Source of the DNA: DASXMT01 sp963781305
GTDB taxonomy: Bacteria; Actinomycetota; Acidimicrobiia; Acidimicrobiales; RAAP-2
Direction: 5' to 3'
DNA length: 64,000 nt
Assembly (NCBI GenBank): GCA_963781305.1
Contig: CAWAFL010000013.1
Span: 434,001 to 498,000, forward strand
Shown here: piece by piece, positions 18,912 to 26,867 of the stretch
Layout: each line of letters opens with the position of its first letter
How positions within the stretch are numbered: position 1 is the first letter of the stretch
Program-made: the position numbers and the translations under genes
Notes under the pieces: model-generated
What the model was told of the DNA's origin: nothing
The model's database searches: none
What the model saw: the letters and a program-made list of their open reading frames with translations, nothing else

Positions 18912-19469
18912 ATGAGCACCGCCGCCATAATCCTGGCCGCCGGCGGTGGTAGCCGGTTCGACGGGCCCCGACACAAGTTGCTCGCCCCGTTCAGAGGCCG
19001 GCCCCTGGTGTCCTGGGCTCTCAGCGCAGCGTCGGACGCCGGTCTCGATGAGGTTGCGGTGATCGTCGGGGCGGTGGACCTCGGGACGGTGGTTCCTCCC
19101 GGTGTAACCGTGATCGAAAACGCTGACTGGTCAACCGGACAGGCCAGTTCGTTGCAGGCCGCGCTCGCCTGGGCGGTTGAGCGCGACCATGAAGCCATGG
19201 TGGTGGGCCTCGGGGATCAGCCCCTGGTCCCGTCGGCGGCGTGGACCGTGGTGGCGGCCACGCCCAGCCCGATAGCCGTCGCCACGTTTGAAGGTAGACG
19301 ACGACCTCCCGTTCGCCTTTCCCGAGCGGTCTGGCCGTTGTTGCCAAAAGGGGGAGACGAAGGGGCACGTGTGCTCATGAGCGAACGGCCCGACCTGGTA
19401 TGCGAAGTAGTTTGCGAGGGCCAGCCGGCCGACATTGACAACGAGGAGGATCTCCAACGATGGAGCTGA
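18912..19469 (+). CDS. MobA/MocA-like molybdenum cofactor nucleotidyltransferase
   Basis: The 185-residue protein has the glycosyltransferase-A fold of MobA-like enzymes. The nucleotide loop is LAAGGGSRFDGPRHKLL, followed by FRGRPLVSWAL, WSTGQASSLQAAL and GLGDQPLVPSAAW. In CO dehydrogenase clusters this enzyme adds CMP to molybdopterin, giving the cytosine dinucleotide used by CoxL. The residues after LAAGGGS resemble MocA (CTP) rather than MobA (GTP), but I cannot prove specificity. ATG 18912 follows XdhC by 37 bases. The 3' end overlaps coxG by ten bases. Context makes a role in cofactor supply for this operon very likely. Confidence 0.88.
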   Translation: MSTAAIILAAGGGSRFDGPRHKLLAPFRGRPLVSWALSAASDAGLDEVAVIVGAVDLGTVVPPGVTVIENADWSTGQASSLQAALAWAVERDHEAMVVGLGDQPLVPSAAWTVVAATPSPIAVATFEGRRRPPVRLSRAVWPLLPKGGDEGARVLMSERPDLVCEVVCEGQPADIDNEEDLQRWS

Positions 19470-20128
19470 AGAATGAATTCCGAGTATCAGTGCCCATCGA
19501 TGTTGCCTGGGCCGTGCTCACCGATCTGGAACGCGTGGCACCCTGCATGCCCGGGGCCGAACTCCAAGAGGTAGAGGGAGACGAGTATCGCGGGGTGGTG
19601 AAGGTGAAGGTCGGGCCGATCACCGCGCAGTACAAGGGGACTGCTGGCTTTGTCGAGAAGGACGATGGGCAACACCGTGCGGTGCTTCGCGCCGAGGGGC
19701 GTGACACTCGAGGCCAAGGCAATGCGTCGGCGACAGTGGTCGCCACCGCTACCCCGGACGAGGGAGGGACGTTGGTATCCATCGAGACCGACCTTTCCAT
19801 CACCGGGAAAGTTGCCCAGTTCGGCCGGAGCATCATGGGCGACGTCAGTACGAAGATGCTCGCCGAATTCGCGGACAGACTTGAGGCGGATGTGCTGTCA
19901 GAGAGCTCAACGGCCAAGCCCGAGTCCGAAAGTCCAGGGGCACCCACTCCGGAAGTCGAGGAGGCTACTGGTACCCCGGAGACCTCGTCGGTGCGCACCA
20001 TTCACTCAACGCCGTCCGAACCGGTTGACCTCGTGGGGACAGCCGGACCCTCGATCCTCAAACGAGTCGTCCCAGTGGCCGTCGCAGTCGTCGTGATTCT
20101 TTGGTTGTGGCGTCGACGTGGACATTGA
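19460..20128 (+). CDS. coxG: CoxG-like SRPBCC membrane-anchor protein
   Basis: The 222-residue protein has the CoxG START/SRPBCC fold: MELKNEFRVSVPIDVAWAVL, the signature RVAPCMPGAELQEV, and a hydrophobic-pocket strand series to residue 150. A Pro/Glu/Ser-rich linker follows, and a C-terminal membrane anchor (VVPVAVAVVVILWLW) is capped by RRRGH. CoxG is thought to recruit CO dehydrogenase to the cytoplasmic membrane and may bind quinone, linking the enzyme to respiration. It is the last gene of the operon and overlaps the cytidylyltransferase gene. No terminator is obvious after it. Confidence 0.92.
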   Translation: MELKNEFRVSVPIDVAWAVLTDLERVAPCMPGAELQEVEGDEYRGVVKVKVGPITAQYKGTAGFVEKDDGQHRAVLRAEGRDTRGQGNASATVVATATPDEGGTLVSIETDLSITGKVAQFGRSIMGDVSTKMLAEFADRLEADVLSESSTAKPESESPGAPTPEVEEATGTPETSSVRTIHSTPSEPVDLVGTAGPSILKRVVPVAVAVVVILWLWRRRGH

Positions 20129-20269
20129 CGCTGTTACGGCTTGGGGGGATCATCTCCGGCGCGACGGTCGGCCACTCGGCCCTGATTCCATTCGGGACCG
20201 CCGCCAACACGTCGGCGACCCGTGGGGTCAAGGCTCCCTCTTCTGCCTGGGCGCAGCCCACACCCCCGG

Positions 20270-20301
20270 CCGTCTAACACCCATCTAGACCGTCTGACAC
20301 C
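20270..20301. repeat. 12-bp direct repeat upstream of the frameshifted small gene
   Basis: CCGTCTAACACC (20270-20281) and CCGTCTGACACC (20290-20301) are direct repeats with one mismatch, spaced 20 bp apart and ending 9 bases before the GGGGAG ribosome-binding site of the next gene. They could be a two-site operator or promoter element. There is no other evidence. Confidence 0.4.
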
Positions 20302-20318
20302 TCATCGGAAGGGGAGCA

Positions 20319-20626
20319 ATGATGTCACCAACGCTCAGATTGACGCGGGAAGCCAGGGGCATTGAGCTCCGGCGCGGCCGATTCGAGGTATTGGTCGATG
20401 GCACGAGGGTCCAGTCATTCGATCGCAATGAAACGATCGAGATCTCGCTCGAGCCGGGTCACCACACCCTCCGAATACAGGCAGGCCGTATTCGAGCCGA
20501 GACCAATCGTTCGACGTGGCGAACGGCGAAGTCATCAACTTTCGCAGTCACGGAGCCATGATCTGGCCAACGTACGTCGCTTCAATCGTCAAGCCGAATC
20601 TCGCCATCTCGCTCAAGCGGGAGTGA
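20319..20626 (+). pseudogene. Small conserved actinobacterial protein, broken by a 1-base frameshift
   Basis: The first 56 codons encode a beta-rich segment that looks like a carrier or PEGA-type strand (RFEVLVDGTRVQSFDRNE, SLEPGHHTLRIQAG). The frame then runs into unrelated sequence and stops at 20561. Shifting the frame near 20487-20489 (one base missing after GGC) restores YSSRDQSFDVANGEVINF ... MIWPTYVASIVKP ... SLKRE and a stop at 20624-20626, giving a 102-residue protein. That corrected sequence resembles small hypothetical actinobacterial proteins ending in the same SLKRE tail. The start ATG 20319 has GGAAGGGGAG upstream. The gene is either a young pseudogene or carries a sequencing error. 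Function unknown. Confidence 0.75.
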
Positions 20627-20670
20627 CTCGTCGATACGCAGTTGCGTCGTCTGTCTGCGGGATCGAAGCG

Positions 20671-20760
20671 TCAGTCAAGCTGAATCGCGTCGCCGTCGGG
20701 GCGATAGAGCTCGACGACCAGCTCGAGTGCAGCGAAGTCGTCGAGATGAGCGATCTTCAT
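20671..20760 (-). CDS. Possible 29-residue protein
   Basis: A 29-codon minus-strand frame (starting MKIAHLDDFAALELVVELYR) begins at ATG 20760 with GGAG six bases upstream and ends at 20671. The protein-like composition and ribosome-binding site are its only support. An in-frame stop lies just upstream, so it is not the tail of a longer frame. It could be a remnant or chance. No function is suggested. Confidence 0.25.
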   Translation of the reverse strand: MKIAHLDDFAALELVVELYRPDGDAIQLD

Positions 20761-20836
20761 GCGTTGCTCCAACGATCGATACCGTCATCGGGATTCGGGT
20801 AAGCCGCGGAAGTGGACCCTTGAAACTGAATGCCGG

Positions 20837-21688
20837 TCACGCCGGCGCGCCAGGTACCCATGCCGACGAAGTTCGCTCGGCGAAGTCCGCGAAGTGGATG
20901 GGATGCACCCCTGTGACGGCCAGAACATCCCCGTTGGGTGTGGAACCTCGGCTTGAAGCGACTGCCTCGGTGAGGAGGCGGAGCACCTCCCCATACTCCG
21001 CGGGTACGCCGGCGGCGACGGTGGCTTCGAGCCAGACGCTCCGGTCGATGTCGACGTGCTTGATGGCGAGCCCGGTAGCACCGGAGATGATGTCGGCTGC
21101 CTCGGCGACGGAGAGCGCTTCGGGCCCGGTCGGTGCGTATTGCGCCCCGGCATGGGCAGTCGGGCCCGCGAGCGTGGCCGCGGCCACGGCTGCGACATCT
21201 TCTACGTCAACGAACGCCTCGGTGCCGGTGGCGGTCGGAACAGTAATTGCGCCGTCGACTGGTTGCAGGAACGTCTCACTGAAGTTCTGCATGAACCACG
21301 CGGGGCGCACGATGGAGTGCGTGAACCGAGTTCGCCCCATGAGGTCAAGTTCGACGGCGCGGAGTGCGATCTCGGAAGGGGCGTGCTCCATGCCGTACGC
21401 GCTGAGGTAGGTGACGTGGCGAACGCCCCTGCTCTCGGCCAGGTCCAGAAACGCCGATACCTGCGGAGCGAAGTCCACCCTGAGGACCGGCGCGACCAGG
21501 TACACCAAAGCGACTCCGGACAGCGCTCCTTCGTGCGTGGCCGGGTCGTCCCAATCGAAGCCGACATCTCCGCCGTGGCGTGCGGCCGTGCGCACACCGT
21601 GGCCGAGTTCGTGGAGCTTCTTGGCCACTCGAGAGCCAGTCTTCCCGGTACCGCCGAGCACCAGCGTTGTCTTATCCGATGTTGTCAT
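20837..21688 (-). CDS. NmrA-like NAD(P)-binding protein
   Basis: This 283-residue atypical short-chain dehydrogenase has the NAD(P) motif LVLGGTGKTGSRVAKKL (GxxGxxG) and the NmrA-type block RHVTYLSAYGMEHA. SIVRPAWFMQNFSETF and FVDVEDVAAVAAATL follow. Members either act as oxidoreductases on small quinone-like substrates or sense NADP. ATG 21688 is the natural start; the longer frame to 21739 covers the intergenic region. It is divergent from an AraC-type regulator gene 75 bases away, which probably controls it. Substrate unknown. Confidence 0.88.
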   Translation of the reverse strand: MTTSDKTTLVLGGTGKTGSRVAKKLHELGHGVRTAARHGGDVGFDWDDPATHEGALSGVALVYLVAPVLRVDFAPQVSAFLDLAESRGVRHVTYLSAYGMEHAPSEIALRAVELDLMGRTRFTHSIVRPAWFMQNFSETFLQPVDGAITVPTATGTEAFVDVEDVAAVAAATLAGPTAHAGAQYAPTGPEALSVAEAADIISGATGLAIKHVDIDRSVWLEATVAAGVPAEYGEVLRLLTEAVASSRGSTPNGDVLAVTGVHPIHFADFAERTSSAWVPGAPA

Positions 21689-21707
21689 AGCACCAGTCTT
21701 GGAGGTC

Positions 21708-21763
21708 ACAGTGAGACAATCAATGCGTTTGACACTCAATTATTTGCGCGAAACACTCACTGT
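21708..21763. promoter_or_regulatory. Divergent promoter with flanking inverted repeat; leaderless start of the AraC gene
   Basis: TTGACA (21729-21734), a 17-bp spacer and AACACT (21752-21757) place the transcription start at about 21764, exactly the A of the AraC-type gene's ATG, so that mRNA may be leaderless. ACAGTGAG (21708-21715) and CTCACTGT (21756-21763) form an 8-bp inverted repeat spanning the whole 56-bp region between this gene and the divergent NmrA gene. This is a likely binding site for the regulator. Confidence 0.5.
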
Positions 21764-22696
21764 ATGGATGTTCTGCAGGATCACTTGACGGTGGCGCGAG
21801 CTTCTGGGGGTGTCTTTGCCCGGTCCACTGCGTTGCCTCCGTGGGGCCTGCGCCTTTCAGGCTCGATCCAGCTTGCGGTCCACACCGTCGTCAAGGGACG
21901 CGCCTGGTTGTGGCTCGACGACTCGCACGCAGCGATTGAAATGGCTCCCGGGGACGTCCTGCTCGTTCGGGGTGGGCCGGACCATCACCTTGCCGACCAG
22001 CCCACCACCCTGTGTTTCGACGCAGATGAGTTCCGCGTCCAGCATGCAATCGACGCAGACTCGCCGGACCACCGAGCGTCGGTGTTTCTGTGCGGGGCCT
22101 ATCGGTTCTCAGGTGACGTTGGGCAAGGCCTTTTGAAGGCGCTTCCGCCGATCGTCAGGTTGCCGGCCGCCGCCGCCGACCCGCTCCACGACGTGATCGG
22201 CTTGGTCTCTCGGGAGCTTGCCGCGACGTCGCCCGCCCCAGGCCAACAGACGATTCTGGATCGGCTCCTCGACGTCCTGTTGGTTCTCGCCATTCGTGCA
22301 AGCTTCCAAGAAGGCGAAACGGCGCCTCGGTGGTACCAAGCATCGTCGGACCCAACGTTGAGTCCGGCACTTCAATCGATGCACGCCGATGCATCCCATC
22401 CATGGACCGTGACGGAGCTGGCCGCGCTCAGCGGCCTGTCCCGAGCTGCGTTCTCACGAAGGTTCCAACGGTCTCTCGGTCAGGCGCCGATGCAGTACCT
22501 CACCGATTGGCGAATGACCTTGGCCCGAGACTTCCTTCGACGGGGCGAGCTGACGCTCACCCAGATCGCCGGTCGAACTGGATACACATCGCCGTATGCC
22601 TTCGCAGCGGCCTTTCGCCGCCATCATGACCTGCCTCCGGGAAGATGGCGCGATCAAGAGGTCGAGAAGTACGACGAGGTCGAGGTGCACGGATAG
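21764..22696 (+). CDS. AraC-family transcriptional regulator with cupin sensor domain
   Basis: The 310-residue protein has an N-terminal cupin_6-like domain (about 1-180; LPPWGLRLSGSIQLAVHTVV, MAPGDVLLVRGGPDHHLAD). A C-terminal double helix-turn-helix follows (WTVTELAALSGLSRAAFSRRF and LTLTQIAGRTGYTSPYAFAA). Regulators of this layout commonly sit next to, and control, a divergent NAD(P)-binding oxidoreductase gene; here that is the NmrA-like gene at 20837. The start ATG 21764 coincides with the predicted transcription start. The inducer is unknown. Confidence 0.9.
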   Translation: MDVLQDHLTVARASGGVFARSTALPPWGLRLSGSIQLAVHTVVKGRAWLWLDDSHAAIEMAPGDVLLVRGGPDHHLADQPTTLCFDADEFRVQHAIDADSPDHRASVFLCGAYRFSGDVGQGLLKALPPIVRLPAAAADPLHDVIGLVSRELAATSPAPGQQTILDRLLDVLLVLAIRASFQEGETAPRWYQASSDPTLSPALQSMHADASHPWTVTELAALSGLSRAAFSRRFQRSLGQAPMQYLTDWRMTLARDFLRRGELTLTQIAGRTGYTSPYAFAAAFRRHHDLPPGRWRDQEVEKYDEVEVHG

Positions 22697-22757
22697 GGAG
22701 GCATCCGCGGCCGGATTGCCCACCCTTGCCCTGAGGCAGCTAACACTGGATGGGTCC

Positions 22758-23162
22758 CTAGGACGGTCGCAGCGACGCCTCCGGCAGGATGGGCTCGAAC
22801 AGCTCGATCGGGTTACCAGAGGGATCTTCGAGCAGCGTCTGCTTGCCGCCCACCCCGGTCACGATGTCGTTCCGGAACCGGGCACCGCCGGCGCGGAGTT
22901 TCTCTACAGTGGCCGCGAGGTTAGTGACCTCGATCGTGAACCTATTCCACCCACCGGGCTGGGGCAGGGTTCCATCCGGCATCGCTTGGCCTCCCCCCTG
23001 GCCGCCGCCAGCGGCGCTGATCACGAGCCGCAGATCGCCTCGGGAGAGCATGGCGAAGGTGGGTGCTGGATGCATGACTTCTTCGAAGCCGAGCTGCTGG
23101 CAGTAGAAGGCGATCGACTCGTCGACGTCGGTAACGATGTAACGGACGCTCACGGTGGCCAT
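22758..23162 (-). CDS. VOC superfamily protein
   Basis: The 134-residue glyoxalase-fold protein has RYIVTDVDESIAFYCQQLGFE in the first module and FTIEVTNLAATVEKLRAGGARF plus LLEDPSGNPIELFEP in the second, ending with the usual metal-site Glu of the family. It may be a dioxygenase, lyase or binding protein; the activity cannot be assigned. ATG 23162 is preceded by a GA-rich stretch (GAGACGAGGAGAA on the minus strand). It is transcribed in the same direction as the SnoaL-like gene upstream of it, 135 bases away. Confidence 0.87.
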   Translation of the reverse strand: MATVSVRYIVTDVDESIAFYCQQLGFEEVMHPAPTFAMLSRGDLRLVISAAGGGQGGGQAMPDGTLPQPGGWNRFTIEVTNLAATVEKLRAGGARFRNDIVTGVGGKQTLLEDPSGNPIELFEPILPEASLRPS

Positions 23163-23297
23163 GGGCAGTTTCTCCTCGTCTCCCTCAGCCCACTGTAGAA
23201 CCTAGGCGCGGCCGTCCAGTGGTCGTGATTGGGAACGAATGCGGAAGGCCTGTGCCTTGCGCTGCGTGTGGATAGGGGACTGGCACCGGCGAGCCCG

Positions 23298-23657
23298 TCA
23301 GTAGGGGGACGGCTGGGTGTGGATCACCTTGAGGCTGACGATCTTTCCGTCGCGAACGGTGAAGTAGTCCGTCATCACCAGCTCGGCAGGGAGGTTGGTC
23401 TTGTCGTAGGTGCCGTCGTAGCGAGAGCGAACGATGGTCTCGCCGTAGTGGTCGATGACGTCGATCGGCTCCATCGTTACGTTGTCTCCGACCATCTCCT
23501 TTTCGACCCAGCGTCGGATGGCATCCACGCCGTTGATCTCTCGGCGGATATCGTTGACGTAGGCGTCGGGGGCGAAGGTTGCCACGATTGCGTCGACATC
23601 GAAGGCGTTGACCCCGGCGACGTAGTCAGCGACGATAGGGGGAAGGGTTGCGGTCAT
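23298..23657 (-). CDS. SnoaL-like (NTF2-fold) protein
   Basis: This 119-residue protein has the single cone fold of SnoaL/NTF2-like proteins: IVADYVAGVNAFDVDAIVATFAPDA at the start and a curved sheet ending MTDYFTVRDGKIVSLKVIH. Members include ketosteroid-isomerase-like enzymes and ligand-binding proteins. ATG 23657 follows AAAGGAGCAGGACC, a good ribosome-binding site. It is divergent from the MerR-type regulator at 23788, with the palindromic promoter between them, so the regulator may control it as well as itself. Confidence 0.85.
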   Translation of the reverse strand: MTATLPPIVADYVAGVNAFDVDAIVATFAPDAYVNDIRREINGVDAIRRWVEKEMVGDNVTMEPIDVIDHYGETIVRSRYDGTYDKTNLPAELVMTDYFTVRDGKIVSLKVIHTQPSPY

Positions 23658-23750
23658 GGTCCTGCTCCTTTTCATGCTGCGGCCCCGTTGGCCGCCTATC
23701 CACAAGCTTGAGACATGCCCTTGTGGGAGGTGCAAGACCCAGATCAGCGC

Positions 23751-23781
23751 TTGCATCTCCCCTAAGGGGAGATCTCATACT
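23751..23781 (+). promoter_or_regulatory. MerR-type promoter with 19-bp spacer and embedded palindrome
   Basis: TTGCAT (23751-23756) and CATACT (23776-23781) are separated by 19 bp, longer than the usual 17, and the spacer region contains the perfect 19-base dyad ATCTCCCCTAAGGGGAGAT (23755-23773). An overlong spacer with a central dyad is the hallmark of promoters that MerR-family activators realign. The predicted transcription start, seven bases after the -10, is 23788, the A of the MerR-type gene's ATG, which suggests a leaderless mRNA and autoregulation. Confidence 0.75.
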
Positions 23782-23787
23782 GTGAAA

Positions 23788-24657
23788 ATGCCTTCATCTC
23801 TGGCCATCGGGGACTTTTCCCGAGCTACGCACCTGAATATCAAGACGCTGCGCCACTACCACCGGATCGGCCTGCTCGAACCTGCTCATGTCGACCCCGG
23901 GACCGGACACCGGCACTATGGCACGGACCAGATCCCGACTGCCCAGGTCATCCGCCGTTTCCGGGCTCTCGATATGCCGCTCGAAGAGATCCACGCCGTC
24001 ATCAGCACCCCGGACCTGGCCGCCCGGAACGAGCTGATCGCCGGCCACCTTGGGCGCCTCGAGGCCACGTTGGCTCGCACCCAGGAGGCTGCCGCATCAC
24101 TCCGCGACCTCCTCGAACCACCGATCGACGGGATACCGGTGGCCATCGAGCACCGCCGGATCCTGGCCACGCCCGTCGCAGCAGTCAGCGAGATCATCGA
24201 CATCAAAGAGGCCACGGCCTGGTACCAAGGTGCGCTCGGCGAGTTGCACGCACTCCTGGCCGCGCAGAAGATCGCACCCGCCGGGCCCGGAGGTGCTATC
24301 TACGCCAACGATCTATTTACCCACGACCGCGGCCAAGCCACGATCTTCGTGCCTTGCGATGAGTCGGTTCGGGAAACCGGACGGGTAAGTGCACTCGTGG
24401 TACCCGAAGTTGAACTTGCCCTCACTGTGCACGCTGGCCCACATACCGCTGAGTTGGACCGCGCGTACGGGTCCCTCGCCAGCTACGTCACCGATCACGC
24501 CCTCGCCGTCGAAGGGCCCATCCGCGAGTACTACCTGGTCGGTCCGCACGAAGCTTCGGACGAGCGCCAATGGCGCACGGAGATCGGATGGCCGATATTC
24601 CATACCGGGCGACCCGACGACCGAACAACGAGCAGACCGGCTTCAGCTGAGGGTTAG
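23788..24657 (+). CDS. MerR-family transcriptional regulator with GyrI-like effector domain
   Basis: The 289-residue protein has an N-terminal MerR winged helix (LAIGDFSRATHLNIKTLRHYHRIGLLEPAHVD, then HRHYGTDQIPTAQVIRRFRALDMPLEEI), a coiled coil (about 75-115) and a C-terminal domain of about 150 residues. The C-terminal part is like the GyrI/BmrR drug-binding fold (AALVVPEVELALTVHAGPHTAEL-type strands; exact residues differ slightly). This is the architecture of multidrug-sensing MerR activators such as BmrR and TipAL. The start is ATG 23788; GTG 23782 is possible. The only close target is the divergent SnoaL-like gene; no efflux pump is adjacent. Confidence 0.88.
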   Translation: MPSSLAIGDFSRATHLNIKTLRHYHRIGLLEPAHVDPGTGHRHYGTDQIPTAQVIRRFRALDMPLEEIHAVISTPDLAARNELIAGHLGRLEATLARTQEAAASLRDLLEPPIDGIPVAIEHRRILATPVAAVSEIIDIKEATAWYQGALGELHALLAAQKIAPAGPGGAIYANDLFTHDRGQATIFVPCDESVRETGRVSALVVPEVELALTVHAGPHTAELDRAYGSLASYVTDHALAVEGPIREYYLVGPHEASDERQWRTEIGWPIFHTGRPDDRTTSRPASAEG

Positions 24658-24674
24658 CGCTCTTCGCGGCGTGA

Positions 24675-26573
24675 CTAGGCGGCGTTGCCGTCCAGGAGGG
24701 CGTGGGCTGCGGCGATGATGGCGTTGGAGCCGAGTCCGGCGGCATCGAGGAGCTCGGCGCTCGAGCCAGATCCGGGCATGTCGGTCACCGCAAGATGGGT
24801 CACTATCGCCCGGCTACCGGCTCTGCTCTGGGCGAGGGCGCCGAGGACCGCAGACCCGAGGCCGCCTTCTGGATGATGGTCCTCGACGAGGACGAGACGG
24901 CCGGTCTCTTCTGCGGCCGCGGCGAGGGATGCGGTGTCGATGGGCTTGATCGAGTACAGGTCGATCACCCTGGCCGCCACCCCCTCGTCGTTGAGGGCGT
25001 CGGCAGCGGCGAGACAGTGGTGCAGGGTCACACCGGCCCCTACCAGGGTGACCTGGTCCTCAGGGGACGAGCGAAGCACCTTGGAACCGCCGATGGCGAA
25101 CTGCTCGCCAGACGGGTAGAGGACGGGGTAGGCACCACGGGTGGACCGCAGGTAGACGACACCAGGCTGATCGGCCATGGCCGCGACGAGCGCCGCCGTG
25201 CAGGTGGCGTCGGAGGGGTACAACACGGTGGAGCCGTGCACGGCTCGCATCATGGCCAGGTCTTCCAGCGCCATCTGGGAGGGACCGTCGCTGCCGATCT
25301 CGACGCCGGCATGGGAGCCGACGAGGCGGATGTTGGCTTGCGAGATCGCCGCCATACGAATGAAGTCGTAGGCCCGAGTGAAAAACGCGGCGAAGGTGGA
25401 GGCGAACGGCACGTAGCCCTGGACGCTGAAGCCGACTGCCGCGGCGACGAGCTGTTGTTCGGCGATGAACATTTCGAAGTACCGCTCCGGGTAGGCAGCG
25501 GCGAACTGGTCGGCGAAGGTGGAGTTGGAGACCTCGCCGTCCATGGCCACGACGTCCAAGCGGACGCCCATCGCCGTGAGGGTCTCGCCGTAGGCCTTGC
25601 GTGTGGCCACCTCGGCGCCAACCTCGTAGGTCGGCAGGGTCACCGTTGCCGGGCCCCGTTCCGGCCGCGGCGACCGCCCGGACGGCTCGGGCAGGGGGCT
25701 GCGTACTCGGAGATGACGTTCGCCGCCCAGTTCGATGATGGCCCGTTCGGCCATGTCAGGCGGGAACGCTTTTCCGTGCCAGTTCTCCCGGTCGGCGACT
25801 TCGCTGAATCCCTTGCCTTTCTCGGTCCGGGCCAGGACCATCGTCGGGCCTTCTCCCCTCAGGTCGCCCGCCTCGGCCAGAGCTGAGTCGATCGCGGCAA
25901 TGTCGTGACCGTCGATCTGTATAACGCGGGCGCCGAACGCTTCGGCTCGGCGGGTGTAGGTGCCGAGGTCCCAGGACAGCTCCGTCGGGCCGCGCTGGCC
26001 GAGCCGGTTCACGTCCACCATGGCGACCAAATTGGACAGGTGGTAGTAGGAAGCCTTGTCCAGGGCCTCCCACATCGACCCTTCGGCCATCTCGCTATCC
26101 CCGCAGAGCACCCACACCCGAAATGGCAGCCGGTCGAGATACTTGCCGGCCAACGCCACCCCCACCCCATCCGGTAGGCCCTGGCCGAGCGAACCCGTGG
26201 CCACGTCCACCCACGGCAACACCGGGGTGGGATGGCCCTCCAACCGGGACCCGAGACGCCGGTAGCCGGTCATCAACTCTTCATCTGAGACGACCCCGAC
26301 CGCCTTGTACACCGAGTAGAGCAACGGCGAGGCGTGGCCCTTGGAGAAGATCAGATGGTCGTTGCCGGCCTCGTCGGGGTGCTCCCAGTCGTAGTGCAGA
26401 TGCCGGGCGACGAGCACCGCCAACAGGTCGGCGGCGGACATGCTGGAGGTTGGATGGCCCGCCCCCGCTGACGTGGCCGCCCGCACCGAATCGACCCGGA
26501 GCTGCTGGCCCAACTCCCGTACCTCGTCCAGTTCGGCAAGTCCCATAGGCACCTCGAAGAGATCGTTGCTCAC
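24675..26573 (-). CDS. tkt: Transketolase (compact, animal-type)
   Basis: This 632-residue protein should transfer two-carbon ketol units between sugar phosphates in the pentose phosphate pathway with thiamine diphosphate. Family landmarks are SAGAGHPTSSMSAADLLAVL, SKGHASPLLYS, the diphosphate/metal motif GDSEMAEGSMWEAL...VDVNRLGQ, the second-domain catalytic glutamate region MFIAEQQLVAAAVGFSVQG and a C-terminal domain with LVEDHHPEGGLGSAV. The length of about 630 and the DLGTYTRRAEAFG stretch resemble the shorter, animal and archaeal-like branch rather than the 660-700-residue bacterial TktA. I chose GTG 26573; ATG 26546 is possible. No other pentose phosphate gene is adjacent. Confidence 0.9.
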   Translation of the reverse strand: MSNDLFEVPMGLAELDEVRELGQQLRVDSVRAATSAGAGHPTSSMSAADLLAVLVARHLHYDWEHPDEAGNDHLIFSKGHASPLLYSVYKAVGVVSDEELMTGYRRLGSRLEGHPTPVLPWVDVATGSLGQGLPDGVGVALAGKYLDRLPFRVWVLCGDSEMAEGSMWEALDKASYYHLSNLVAMVDVNRLGQRGPTELSWDLGTYTRRAEAFGARVIQIDGHDIAAIDSALAEAGDLRGEGPTMVLARTEKGKGFSEVADRENWHGKAFPPDMAERAIIELGGERHLRVRSPLPEPSGRSPRPERGPATVTLPTYEVGAEVATRKAYGETLTAMGVRLDVVAMDGEVSNSTFADQFAAAYPERYFEMFIAEQQLVAAAVGFSVQGYVPFASTFAAFFTRAYDFIRMAAISQANIRLVGSHAGVEIGSDGPSQMALEDLAMMRAVHGSTVLYPSDATCTAALVAAMADQPGVVYLRSTRGAYPVLYPSGEQFAIGGSKVLRSSPEDQVTLVGAGVTLHHCLAAADALNDEGVAARVIDLYSIKPIDTASLAAAAEETGRLVLVEDHHPEGGLGSAVLGALAQSRAGSRAIVTHLAVTDMPGSGSSAELLDAAGLGSNAIIAAAHALLDGNAA

Positions 26574-26867
26574 AGGCCATTGTTCTTCCCCAGAGGCGTT
26601 CCCGCCACTCCTATCGCTCGCTCGAAAGGGTCCGGCCGCGTTCGGTGGGGGGTCTGTCCCGAAGCCAGAAGAAATGTCGCTCAGTTGGCGGGATCCCACC
26701 TAGGAACAAGGCATTAGCGGGGGGACGGCGGAAGTCCTTTGGCGTCGCCCGGTCGTCAGAATCGCTGCCCCGGACACGACCATGTGAAAATCCTGGTCAG
26801 CCCCTTGATTGCGGCGGTCGCCCCCATGGAGCAGGCTCTTCATCGATCGGTGGGGTGTCGAACGGGG
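26574..26867. other. Gene-free stretch between transketolase and LLM oxidoreductase genes
   Basis: These 294 bases lie upstream of the transketolase gene and after the 3' end of the LLM gene (both leftward). I see no convincing gene, repeat or hairpin; it presumably holds the transketolase promoter. Confidence 0.4.
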
